64,000 nt of DNA, from positions 93,741,601 to 93,805,600 of the forward strand of contig CM057472.1 of assembly GCA_030035585.1 (NCBI GenBank). The letters run 5' to 3'. The notes below the pieces were generated by a model, which did no database searches, had not been told where the DNA came from, and was given only the letters and a program-made list of their open reading frames with translations. The translations under genes were made by a program, and so were the position numbers. Positions within the stretch are counted from its first letter, which is position 1. Each line of letters opens with the position of its first letter. Below, one piece after another: positions 12,076 to 23,170 of the stretch. The DNA is from Dugong dugon. Taxonomy: Eukaryota; Chordata; Mammalia; Sirenia; Dugongidae.

Positions 12076-12334
12076 ATAACACGGTGAAGAGCCACATAAT
12101 CCACAAAGTGTTCCCAAGCCTGGGTCCTAACACTTTCTTAGATTCCCATGTGACATTCATTATTGCTCCTAGAATATTCGTCTGATAACCAACTCCTATC
12201 AATTGTATATTCCACACATTTTTTCTTAATATATTTTCCAGTATGCCTCTCTCTCTGTATCCCTCTTATTTTGGACATCTTCTTTACATGAGTGCACATT
12301 ATCCAAAAAAAAACAAATGAACAAAAAATTACAG

Positions 12335-12463
12335 GTTTCCAAGGCTGTAATCTTTAAGGAAGCTAACTGTGAAATCTTTCTCCTGAAGAGAGACTGCTGG
12401 GTTCAAACTGCCAAACTTTTGGTTAGCTGCCGAGTGCTTAACCACTGCACAACCACGGCTCAT
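12335..12463 (-). repeat. AfroSINE, 3'-truncated
   Basis: Starts in the middle block (GGTTTCCAAGGCTGTAATCT) and keeps the tRNA-like head (GTTAGCTGCCGAGTGCTTAA, CCACTGCACAACCACGGCTC). The RTE-like tail block is missing. An A-rich run lies just to its left. Confidence 0.78.
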
Positions 12464-13499
12464 TGTACATTATCCAACACCTCATAATTAAGAAGTTGCA
12501 TGGGGAAGCAAGAGTTGTCATAATAAGAAGATACTTATGGATGAACAAATCACAAAATCCATTCCTTCTCAGTGTCTTATCTGCTTCAAACTAATGTCTT
12601 TCTCTACACTCAGAGTCATCTTCCTTGTAGACAGTGTCTCCATATTTATATGTGTGGGAAATATCTGGTGATACAATGCAAATAGCATGCAAATTATTCC
12701 AAAATGCTGTTGCTTATCTTGTAAAAGATGAAGGATTCCATGGAGCAGAATAAAGACTTGTTGGAGAAGAACTCAAGTATGAAGATAATCACAAAGAGAC
12801 TGTGCACTGAACAAGTATAGGGGTAGCATTCTTCATGTGATTACTATAGACTTGTGCATTTATTAGGAACTTTTTTTTTCATGAAGAAGTTGTGTTTCGT
12901 TTTGCTTTCATTCTTTTTCTAACTTAACAAGAGGGTCTATGTGGGCAAGCAATAGTTGAAAACCATATACAAATTATTTCAAGTGAGGACTGGACAGGCT
13001 TAAACCATTTAACAATTTTAGAATACATAATAAGGATGAGGAGAAAAGTGAGAATATTATCTTTTCAAATACCTTGGAAAAATAATAAAACCATCAAATA
13101 TCCTTACAAATTGACCCTCCTGAAGTTATTAACATAAAAGCCAAACATAAATTGCAGGACCCACAACATATTATCATATAATTTTGCAAGAAAAATTATA
13201 TCAGAAGTACTTAAATCTATATTTTTATTAATTCTAAGGTTACCACGTAGCTAAAATTAAAACCTGAATGTGGCTTAATGTCTGCTAAGGTAAATTTTAT
13301 TTTATAATGTTAATTTTATTTTTTTAAGATAAAGCCACCATAAAATCTTTTGTTACACTATTCACATGACATTTTATTTTACACTTAATTTCCTATTTGC
13401 AATTTAATTTTCTTGGGCTAATTGTCATCAACTGAGGAAAACTTACCAAACTCACTGAGCTTACCACAATGCCTTCTTTAAAAGAGAAATCTGATACAT
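12464..13499. other. Unassigned AT-rich DNA
   Basis: No gene or repeat family was recognised with confidence. Confidence 0.5.
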
Positions 13500-14045
13500 C
13501 ACTTTGTTGCTTAAATTTTTTCACCAGCTCATGAATGCCTTATGAGTAAACTCTCTAAGTTTCTTTTTATAGCATGCAAAAAAGTTCTCCATAACTGGAT
13601 CTTGTTTACTTTGCAAGTCTCATCTTCAGCCTCATCTCTTATAATTTACTCCCAACCTATCTCAAAGCATACCTCATACTTTACTCCCCAGCTATAGGAA
13701 ACTACTCAGTGTTTCCTGAACAAACCATAGCACATCAGGAGTTGGCATTTGGCCGTGCAATTTATTTTACTTGGAATGCTTCCTCCTACCCAAGGCCCAC
13801 ACTCATCGTTCTTAAGAATGATGCTATTAGGCTTCATTTGCTCTGAGAAGACTTCTGTCACTCCTCAGTCATGTCTCCTCCAAGAAAGGGACTGACACTC
13901 AGTCTTCAGAGCAATATCTGCACTGATAACATATTCTTTTTGCTGCTTTTACCACCATGTATTGAACATATTTGTTTGATGTTGTCTTCTCTACAAATCC
14001 ATGAACATCTTGAATACAAGGACCTTGCGTATGTATAACCGGATG
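13500..14045 (+). repeat. L2 LINE fragment
   Basis: Ordered L2 blocks: CACCAGCTCATGAATGCC, TTGGAATGCTTCCTCCTACC, TTCATTTGCTCTGAGAAGAC, and near the 3' side ACATCTTGAATACAAGGACC. It is CT-rich, diverged and without a usable frame. Confidence 0.55.
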
Positions 14046-14689
14046 CCTACAGTTACTTAGTTGAACCTCAAGAAAAATGGGAATATGTGGTGTAAATTCT
14101 CCTCTACCCTCTAAATTGGTCAAAGGTGTCTCAGATCAGAGGAAGAGCCCTGCTGTGTATGCTTACTGTTGTTTCTCCGGGAGTTTGCCACGTCTGAGAT
14201 GCAAAGATCCCTGTAATGAGAGGACTGAGGGGTTCCAGGGAAACAGAAATTCTTAAGCATGGAGCTAGGAATACACTACTTCTTGAAGTAGGATAAAAGC
14301 TTTTTTTTCCAGGCTACCGACAAACCATATACTTTACAGAGCACAGATTATCATTGTTTTATTCTTGGCTTCTTAAAAAATTGTCAACATATTTCCAAGC
14401 CAGCTTCATGTTGTCAAAACCAGGTCTTGTAAATTTGACATTTTTAACAAGGAAATCTAAGAAAACAACAATACAAATTATTTATATTTTCTAGCATTTT
14501 TATCGATAACTTTACAAAGGTATCTTTTTGCTTTCAGCAGAATTCAAGGACAGAAAAGTTCTACCTATTTTCTTCATTAGTGGAATGTTATCTCATGTCT
14601 TTTTTTACATCAGCACAGTCACATGTGAGAATTTATAATGTATGGCCAATTATTATCAAAGAGGAAAAGAGGTAAGACAATGGACCTAA

Positions 14690-15708
14690 AATTGAACCAG
14701 CCCATAAGCATTGGTCAGGTAGTTGGGAAATAACTCATGTCTATAACTTGAGGATGCTGATGTCAGATGGATCATGGCTGAAAGCAGAGAATACCATAAA
14801 GATGTTTACCTGTGTTTTACTAACTATGCTAAGACATTCCACTGTGTGGATCATAACAATTTATGGATAACATTGCGAAGAATGGGAATTCCAGAACCCT
14901 TACTTGTGCTCATGAGGAACTCGTACATAGATCAAAAGGCAGCTGTTCAGACAGAACAAGGCGATACTGTGTGGTTTAAAGTCAGGAAAGGTGTGCATCA
15001 GGTTTGTATCATTTCACTATACCTATTCAATCTGTATGCTGAGCAAATAACCTGAGAAGCTGGACAATATGAAGAAGAACCGGGTATCAGGATTGGAGGA
15101 AGACTCATTAATAACCTGTGTTATCCAGATGACACAACCTTGCTTGCTGAAAGTGAAGAGGACTTGAAGCACATACTGATGAAGATCAAAGACCACAGCC
15201 TTCAGTATGGATTACATCTCAAGATAAAGACAACAAAAGTCCTCAGAACTGGACCGATAAGCAACATCATGATAAATGGAGAAAAGACAGAAGTTGTCAA
15301 GGATTTCATTTTACATGGATCCACAATCAATACCCATAGAAGCAGCAGTCAAGAAATCAAAAAACGCATTGCATTGGGAAAATCTGCAGCAAAAGACCTC
15401 TTTAAAGTGTTGAAAAGCAAAGACATCACCTTGAAGACTAAGATGTACCTGACTCAAGCCATGGTATTTTCAATCACATCATATGCATGCATAAGCTGGA
15501 CAATGAATCAGGAAGACCAAAGAACTACTGATTCCTTTGAAGTGTGGTGTTGGCAAAGAATACTGAATATACCATGGACTGTCAAAAGAATGAACAAATC
15601 TATCTTGGAAGAAGTACAATCAGAATGCTCCTTAGAAGCAAGGATGGTGAGACTACATCTTACATACTTTGGACATGTTGTCAGGAGGGATCAGTCCCTG
15701 GAGAAGGA
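14690..15708 (+). pseudogene. RTE-clade LINE reverse-transcriptase pseudogene, nearly open
   Basis: A single plus frame from 14774 to about 15708 (over 300 codons) carries only one stop, TGA at 15053-15055. Visible motifs are NYAKTFHCVDHNNLW (family form DYAKAFDCVDH, so the first catalytic Asp region is changed), VRKGVHQVCIISLYLFNLYA, then YPDDTTLLAESEEDLKHILM where YADD has become YPDD, QYGLHLKIKTTKV, GPISNIMINGEKTEVV, KSAAKDLFKVLKSKDITLKT, WTMNQEDQRTTDSFEVWCWQ and RRDQSLEKDI. It lacks both the endonuclease end and the last about 170 bases of the 3' end. It is in inverted orientation to the copy at 10.5-11.5 kb. Confidence 0.9.
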
Positions 15709-15819
15709 CATCCCTGATAAGGCAGGGATCCAGGTAAATTTCATCTATAGGTATTACCTGATTCTTAGGAAAATGACAGGATATCTTAGGGGTTCAATAA
15801 GTAATGGATTGAATTAATT

Positions 15820-15872
15820 ATAAGTGAATGAATGAATGATGAATGGATGAATGCATGGATAAACAAGAAAGC
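15820..15872. repeat. Imperfect (GAAT)n / (GGAT)n simple repeat
   Basis: GTGAATGAATGAATGATGAA followed by TGGATGAATGCATGGAT is a short degenerate tetranucleotide tract just after the RTE copy. Confidence 0.85.
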
Positions 15873-18170
15873 ATCACAGGGGATTATGAAACCTTAGCCA
15901 GCACACTGGAAATTGTATGAACAAGGTGATATTTTAGTTTCACTTTGGAAGAATACTGAATAGAAGAGTAACGAACAGCTGGCTGAACAGATGTTTTTGA
16001 AGAATCGGATTTGGATTTTTAATCCAAGAATAAACTGGGGATTAGAATGACAGACTCTTGGCACAGTACGAAGCAAATCTCAAGAGAATGTGGTTGAGCA
16101 CGTCTGTCCAAAACCTAACTGCCCTGGCCATGAGGCTTTGCGCTGAATACAGAGGGGAGGCTTGTCCTGATAAAAGTATATGAACAGTCATGGTAGATCA
16201 TTGACATTCTCAGGATTCATATTTGTGATCCAACAATTACAAAGCAAACCCAAAATCTATGATTTGTAAAGATTGTGCATATGCTGAGGCATAAATCTCA
16301 AGTGATAGCCTTTTGAGTTGCTGAGCAGATATGAGTCCCTTACCTAGTGAATGAATCTAGTTCCCCCAAGAATTAGCATCTCAACAGAAATTTGTTTTCC
16401 CATTCCCATGAAGCAAAAAATGCAGCATTCCCTTCAGTTTAGGCCAAAGATCCACGGCTCAGGAAATAAGAGCCTGTATACCAGAAGTATCCCTTCATGT
16501 TCCATGAAGTCTTAAAGAAAATTTACCATTATTTTTCTTCAAGTACTTACCAAGTGCCTAATATATAATCATTATCATGATAGGAATTATGGAGGATATG
16601 AGACATTAAGATGTGAGCTCCTTCTGCATGGAAATTAAGTAATATATATATAGACAAATGTAGAGATAAAAATATACATAATACACGTTTAAAATTAAAG
16701 CACTGTTAAGGACAAGATCAAATATTACTACAATTCTGAAATGAGAATATTATTTTCTTCTAGGATCAATAAGTAAGACTGTATAAAGTAACAATTAGCA
16801 AGCCTTGACGAATGGGTAAAATCCAGTCTTTCAGAAATAATAACAATGGAAGCAGTTATTTATTGAGCTCTTAGTACATGCCAATCACTGTTCTTTTAGA
16901 CTGTGAGGTAGGCATTTGTATTAGTTAGGGTAGACTAAGCTGTTTTAATAGAGACTGAATATTCTTAAATATTTGTTTTCTCAAATGCCAAAAAGTTTAT
17001 ATACTTTCATATATCATGTGACTTTAACACTGCATAACTCATTGTGTTTCAAACGTGAACTCCAATCAACAATTCTCTGCACAATAATGAACAAATACAA
17101 ACGCATAACTGGGTGAGTGGATGTATGAGTGATAAAGATAAGACAATTTTAAGAGGATGAAAATGCTGAGATCGTTATGGGCATTCAAGGACAGTATACC
17201 TCAAATTAAGTAAAAAACTACACACATTTTCCAAAGCATTGATGTTTCCCACTTCCAATATGCCACGTCAGGATAGATAGACGCTTTCCATTCCACCCTA
17301 CTCAAGCTGGAACCTAAGCCTTACATAATCTGCTATTTTAGTTTTGTAATTTTGAATGAATTCATCTAGAATAATGCCTATTTTTTCAAATAGCACAAAA
17401 CTATGTCCCTAATTACTTAGTTGAAGTGAAAAATTTTAGAATTCTACATTTGATAGCCTCTTAATAGCTATACAGTGTTCCAAAATAAAACATAACTAGA
17501 GCAATGCGCTATGAAAATAGAACACAACAGGGACATTTCTAAACTGTAAAATAGCTCAGGAAAGAATAAAGTAAAAGAATACACACATGACACTCATTCT
17601 GTATGTTTAATGCCAAAAGTTACTTCACACATCTTGTTACTGGCCTTTCAAGAAGCAGTCAAAAAATAACATCAGATTCTGGGGAATTCAGGGGATCGAA
17701 AATGTCTCTTAATTCTACATTTGACAGTTTTGATTGCTTTAACACAGTCTTCTTTTAGACCAGTTACAGCACTGGTGGATGAGTTCCAAAGGATCATGGG
17801 CACAGGGGTAGCTGCTCTGCAATTTGTCAGGAAGTTTGAAAGTCACACTTAGCAATTTCTAAACAGGTCCGGGAAACCAGCAATATACGTCTGCATCAAA
17901 TTAGAATTTTGAACTATTAAATTTAGGTAATAATTTCATACCTTAAGTTTAGGACACCACTGATTAGAGAAATGCAAACAGCGAAAAGGATTTTTAAGCT
18001 CAAAGCAACATTTGTATTATGGGAAAGAATCAGGGTGTTGGAAGTTGCGCTAAAAAAGGGACACAGTGGGCAGATCCAGGTGGTCCCTTATTTAGGCATC
18101 TGGCCCCCAGGTGGTCCCCATGTGGTCCCTCTTGGTCAGACCAACCCCTTGCCACTCATCAGCCTCAGTT
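15873..18170. other. Mostly unassigned; small MIR-like and LTR-like fragments
   Basis: About 16845-16920 (TTATTTATTGAGCTCTTAGT, CATGCCAATCACTGTTCTTT) looks like a MIR in antisense. About 16917-16955 (TGTATTAGTTAGGGTAGACT) resembles the first bases of an ERVL-type LTR, also seen near 48983. The stretch 18059-18140 is locally GC-rich with a repeated GTGGTCCC word. The rest is featureless. Confidence 0.4.
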
Positions 18171-18253
18171 CAGGGGCAGATTATCCAACAAGGTAAGCAC
18201 GGATGCTTACTTACTAGTCTGTAAACAATTTCACATTTTTTCACCACAGCAAA
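18171..18253 (+). mobile_element. Left arm of a palindromic hAT-like element
   Basis: CAGGGGCAGATTATCCAACA, AGGTAAGCACGG, TTACTTACTAGTCTGT, CAATTTCACA and TTTCACCACAGCAAAG match the left half of the element at 18333-18510. The right half is missing and about 80 bp of other sequence follows before the next copy. Confidence 0.65.
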
Positions 18254-18332
18254 GATTCTACTTCTAGGTATGGCTGGCATCTGTCTCTCTCTTTCCTACT
18301 GAATCAAAGCTTCTTTTTGAATTTAAATCCCT

Positions 18333-18510
18333 GATGGGGAGGATAACCCAGTAAGCAAGGTAAGCACAGGCTTATTTGTGCTTACTTACTAATCTGTAGT
18401 GAACAATTTCACATGGATTTCACCACATCAAAGAAACTGTTCACTACAGATTAGTCAGTTAAGCACAAGTAACCCCACACTTAGCTTGTTTATTGGATAA
18501 TCCACCCCTG
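18333..18510. mobile_element. Palindromic non-autonomous hAT-like element (MITE)
   Basis: The two halves are inverted copies. The left half reads GGATAACCCAGTAAGCAAGG, GCACAGGCTTATTTGTGCTT, ACTAATCTGTAGTGAACAAT. The right half reads GTTCACTACAGATTAGT, TTAAGCACAAG, TAGCTTGTTTATTGGATAAT and CCACCCCTG. Inverted termini of the CAGGGGYGGATTA type are hAT-like. The RNA or single strand would fold into a long hairpin around TTTCACCACATCAAAGAAAC. No target duplication was detected here; the relative at 38.3 kb has one. There is no transposase. Confidence 0.72.
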
Positions 18511-19764
18511 CACCTGGGTGTTAGGATGGCTCAAAAGAGCTGAGAACAGAGGCCAAATTTCTTTCTGTGAGGTGATTCCACACTTTGCAGAAGTCATATG
18601 TCATTTTCCTTGTTATAAGGGAAAAACAAATGTTTCCATAGCTTCAAAACAACCAGTTAAAAGTGAATAACTCATTTTCCTTACAGATATGCAGGTAAAA
18701 AAAATTTTTTTTTTAAATGTATCCCTCCAATTCAACACAAGCAAAAGGTGTTTAAAATGAAGGAAAGCAAAATCAAAAAGATAATACAGACTTAGACCTA
18801 TAAGGCTAAGTGCTGAAATAATGTATTTGAGAACTAAGAGTGAGAAGCAGAAACGAAACGTGTCTGATAAAGAAAGAGAGTTAAGAGGAAAAGAGGTAAG
18901 TAAAATTATAGCTACTAAGAACGAGCCAAGAGGGGTCCTATCTCTTAGTACATTTATAATATATAGTAACACATCCAATAAGGTTTTTAACTGATACTGA
19001 CAACTGTGAGCCTCTTTTAGAGAGAATTACTTTGTCAAGCAGAATGATTCCAGGCAGGAGTAAAATTGAGCTGGGTTAGAAGGGAAAAGAGGAGGAAAAG
19101 TTGGAATGAAGATCTCTAAGTAAATGTAGAAAGTGTCATATCTACTGCTTACAAAAGAGGATGGGTGACAATTAATGGTCAGCAGATATTCTGCCAGTGC
19201 TCTTCAGGAGACAGTTTTGCTTTATTTATCTCGGCTGCCACAAAGAAGCAAGGCTCGGGCACATACAGACATATCCCACATGGCAGCAAAAAACATCTGC
19301 CTTCAGAAATAGCTGTACTCACATTAGAGAAGCATATTATCTACATATGTATGATGGGTCAAAATTGCGAGGTCATTATCTTTCTTGATGCTAATTTGTA
19401 CCTTTTATATGACACTGATTGTGGTTTCGTGCTTTCTTTGATTCTTTTGGACAAACTTCTTCTCATAATTAAAAACAATCTCTGATATTTACACATTGCA
19501 GATACATGATATGCAATGCTGTGTCTATAAAAGCCGTCAAAGGGGATTATTAACAGATTCTAAAATGATTACTCTGCTAAAGTGAGCAATCAGTTAAAAA
19601 TGGATAATATGAAACCGTTATCCTGAATCTATAAAATGATTATCACCTAGAGCTTGCAGAATACAGATGCTTAGAAAAGCAGACAGGGCCCAAACTAATG
19701 CTGAAAGAATCATAATATCAAGGCCCATGGCTTGTAAAGAAGCTGATCTTAAGATCATAGTGTC
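18511..19764. other. Unassigned DNA
   Basis: No gene or clear repeat was seen. A T/A-rich stretch lies near 18698-18716. Confidence 0.5.
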
Positions 19765-19783
19765 AAAAAACTATATAACAAGA

Positions 19784-21284
19784 CATATGCACACCCATGT
19801 TCATTGCAGCATTATTCACAATAGCAAAAAGATGGAAACAACCTAAGTGTCCATCAACAGATGAACAGATAAACAAATTATGATACATATACACAACGGA
19901 ATACTACACAAGGATAAAGAACAGTGATGAATCCACAAAACATCTCACAACATGGATGAACCTGGAGGGCATTGCGCTGAGTGAAATAAGTCAATCACAA
20001 ACAGACAAATATTGCACGAGACCACTATTACAAAAACTCAAGAAAAAGTTTACACACAGGAAGAAACAATCTTTGATGGTTACCAGGGTGGAAGTGGATG
20101 GGGAGGGGAAATCACCAAGTACATAGTAGACAGGTGTTAAATTTGGTAAAGGGAAAGGCAATACACAATCTAAGAGAAGTCAGCACAACTTGACCAAGGC
20201 AAAGGAAGACAAAGAGAGGAATGCAAGAAAAAAAAAGGCAACCACAATAAATGATATAACATATACAAATCTACAACAAAAGTATAAACAAACAATAATT
20301 TACAAACAGATACATAGGTAGATACATATGCTGAATAGGGGAAGGAATGTGTATAGGAGTGTATCTACATACAAATATAGGCTAGGCTGTTCGTATTTTT
20401 ACATACATATTTGTGCGTGCAGCATGTATATTCATATATATATTTGAGCACAAAGGAGGCACGGTCATAGAAGCTTCCTAGAAACATCCAAATACCTCAA
20501 GGGACTGAGTTACTGGGACTGAGGGCTGAGGACCATGGTCTTGGGGGACATCTAGGTCAACTGGCATAACATAGTTCATAAAGAAAATGTTCTATGTCCT
20601 ACTTTGGTGAGTAGCATCTGGGGTCTTAAAAGATTGTGAGTGGCCATCTAATATATATCTATTGGTCTCATCCTGTCCAGAGCAAAAGAAAATGAAGAAA
20701 ACCAAAGACATAGTAAAAATTAGTCCAAAGGACTAATGGACCACATGAACCACAGCCTCTACCAACCTGAGCCCAGAAGAACTAGGTGGACTACCACCAC
20801 CTCCAACTCTGACCAAAATCACAATAGAGAGTCCCAGACAGAGTGGGAGAAAAATGTATAACAAAATTCAAATTCACAAAAAAGACCAGATTTACTAGTC
20901 TGACAGAGACTGGAGGAACCTATGAAACTATGGCCCGCAAACAGCCTTCTAACTCAGAACTGAAGCCACTCCCAAAAGTCACCCTTCAGCCAAATATTAG
21001 ACAGGCCTATAAAATGAACAATAACACCCATGAGGAACGTGCTCCTTAGATCAGTGAAATATATCAGACCAAATGGGCAACACTTGCCCAAATGCAAAGT
21101 TTAGAAGGCAGGAAAACTGTACAGACAGAAACAGGGAACCCAGAGTGGAAAGGGGGAGAGTGCTGACACATTGTGGTGATTGCAACCAATGTAACAAAAC
21201 AATTTGTCTATAAATTTCTGAATCGGAAACTAATTTGCTCTGTAAACTTTCACCTAAAGTACAATCAAATGTTTAAAAAAAAAA
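19784..21284 (+). mobile_element. 5'-truncated L1 (ORF2 C-terminus and 3' UTR) with target-site duplication
   Basis: The left end encodes the degenerate L1 ORF2 C-terminus (FIAALFTIAKRWKQPKCPST, then a WYIYTTEYYTRIK block and TTWMNLEGIALSEISQSQTD). A G-rich 3' UTR follows and the copy ends in an A-run at 21275-21284. Flanks AAAAACTATATAACAAG (about 19766-19783) and AAAAACCTATATACCAGG (about 21280-21296) look like a target-site duplication with small differences. The 3' UTR also matches the insertion at 54119-54521, so both come from one lineage-specific L1 family. Confidence 0.88.
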
Positions 21285-21429
21285 CCTATATACCAGGAAC
21301 AAGAACAATGAATTTGAAGATGTTCATAATGCAGATATATTAAGCACCAAGTAATAATCAGTCTATTAATTATTTTAAGCACTATTTTAAATACAATTCT
21401 GGAAATAAATGTTCAATTATAAAAATTAA

Positions 21430-21625
21430 TCATGTGTATATTGCTTTATGGTTTACACAGCATTCAAATGAAATGTTTCTCATTTAATCCTTTAAAAAAA
21501 CTGTTAAATTGGAATTATTATCTTCAGTTTTGAGGTAAGAAAACAAAAACTGAAATTGACCAAAGACTACGTTTCAGCTAAAATGTGGAGGAGTTGGGAT
21601 TCAATCCAATTACATTCACTGATTA
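21430..21625 (-). repeat. MIR
   Basis: Antisense MIR order: TTTACACAGCATTCAAATG, TCTCATTTAATCCTTTAAAA, GGAATTATTATCTTCAG.TTTGAGGTAAGAAA, and GGAGTTGGGATTCAATCCAA. Ancient tRNA-derived SINE, non-functional. Confidence 0.62.
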
Positions 21626-21712
21626 AACTAAGCAGTATCTGAGTGCTACTACAAGCAAGATGCAATACTATGCTAAGGTGATAGCATGCTGATGGAACTG
21701 ACAAGGTCAATC

Positions 21713-21757
21713 GGGTTGCCCTAAGTTGGAATCAGCTCAGTGGCAACTGCTTGGTTA
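21713..21757 (+). repeat. AfroSINE tail fragment
   Basis: GGGTTGCCCTAAGTTGGAAT followed by CAGCTCAGTGGCAACTGCTT matches the last about 45 bases of sense AfroSINE copies (GGGTCGCTATGAGTTGGAAT.. GGCAATGGG). Confidence 0.6.
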
Positions 21758-21803
21758 TAAATATATATGTACATATATATGTAAAAATTACATATATATG
21801 TAA
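21758..21803. repeat. (TATATG)n-type AT-rich simple repeat
   Basis: Alternating ATATATATGTACATATATAT and a second ACATATATATGTAA block form small perfect palindromes directly after the AfroSINE tail. This is a common place for microsatellite birth. Confidence 0.75.
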
Positions 21804-22441
21804 TCTCTCTAAGAGTTCTTCTGGGATGGAAGGAGAAGCTTTCCTCTCAGACAGCTAGGTGAAACTAATTTTGACCGAAATCCCAACAATTTGGCCTTGG
21901 CAGTCCACAATTTCTCCCCAGAATATATATTCATTCTCCAGCAGCCAAATCTCCATAAGTCTTCTCTTCTGGGCCTTGACTTTCTGTGGTTGGCTTCTGT
22001 GAATCATGTCATGTGCCATCTCAGATACCAAATTCAGCTTTTGCTCACTTCCCAACCAACTGGATTCGATCCCACTGTGTGTTTGTGAGTTTGGCAGCCT
22101 TTAAGGAAGAATTCTGGGAAGTTACAGAGAGTTCACACCAAGCAGCTCTCAGCCTGCTGCACTCTTGATATCTCCTTCAGTTCTGTCTTCCTTTCATTTC
22201 TGCCCACTCCTATTCTCTTCCTCTCCTGTAATATGAAATCAAAATTCTTCTCATGTTATTATTTGGAGTAATTTTTTCCCCCACTATTGTTACTGTGAAA
22301 TTAAACCCAGGATTTAATTTCCAAGGGCTCAGCAAAACAAAGAACCCTTCATTTAAAAGGATGCAAGCTGATTACCATCTTGGAAAGCAATAATGAATAT
22401 AAAGGCAAATGTTTCCACTTTCCACACCATTTCCCATGTTC
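21804..22441. other. Unassigned DNA
   Basis: Overlapping short frames are present on both strands at 21855-22168, with no domain recognised. No repeat family was recognised. Confidence 0.45.
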
Positions 22442-23170
22442 ACCAGTTCCATTAAGTGAACCCCGACAGTTAATGGATTGAATTATGTCCTCCAAAACTG
22501 TGTGTCAACTTGGCTAGGCAATGATTCTCAGTATTGTGTGGCTGTCTACCATTTTGTGATCTGATGTAATTATTCTATGTGTTGTAAATCCTAACCACTA
22601 TGATGTTAATGAGGCAGAATTAGAGGCAGGTATGTTAATGAGGCAGGACACAATCTACAGGATTAAGTTGTATCTTGAGTCTATCTCTTTTGAGATTTAA
22701 AAGAGAAAAGAGAGCAGAAAGGAGAGGGACCTCACACCACCAAGAAAGAAGAGCTGGGAGCAGAGCATGTCTTTTAGACCTGGGGTCCCTGTGCTGAGAA
22801 GCTCCTAGACCAGAAAAAGATTGATGATAAAGACTTTCACCCAGAGCCAACAGAGATAGAAAGCCTTCCCCTGGAGCTGGTGCCCTGAATTTAGACTTCT
22901 AGTCTCCTAAACTGTGAGAGAGTAAATTTCTGTTTGTTAAAGTCATCCACTTGAAGTATTTCTGTTATAGCAGCACTAGATAACTAAGACACTGACTCAT
23001 GGTGAACCCATGTGTGTCACAGTAGAACTGTGCTTCATAGAATTTTCATTGGCTGATTTTTCAGAATTAGATGCCAGATATTTCTTCTGAGGCACCTCTG
23101 GGTAGACCTGAACCTCCAATCTTTCAGTTAGCAGCTCAGTGCATTAACTGTTGGCACAGCCCAAGGAACC
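22442..23170 (-). repeat. AfroSINE split by an LTR
   Basis: The left piece 22442-22467 (CAGTTCCATTAAGTGAACCC) and right piece 22992-23170 (CTGACTCATGGTGAACCCAT, GCTGATTTTTCAGAATTAGA, CTTCTGAGGCACCTCTGGGT, GTTAGCAGCTCAGTGCATTA) join into one antisense AfroSINE of the CTTCTGAGG subfamily, interrupted inside its tail by the LTR at 22468-22991. Confidence 0.85.
22468..22991 (+). repeat. MaLR-like solo LTR (lineage-specific) inserted in an AfroSINE
   Basis: Starts (A)GTTAATGGATTGAATTATGT and ends TAGCAGCACTAGATAACTAA followed by GACA. It is homologous to the LTRs at 30.1, 35.7 and 44.6 kb. Flanking CCGAC (22463-22467) and CTGAC (22992-22996) are a 5-bp duplication with one change, as expected for MaLR/ERVL integration. 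Internal blocks include GACTTCTAGTCTCCTAAACT and GTGAGAGAGTAAATTTCTGT. There is no internal retroviral region. Confidence 0.9.

Noticed and set aside
18613-18978. 121-codon minus-strand hydrophobic frame
   Set aside because: Composition follows the A/G-rich plus strand; no family similarity or promoter context.
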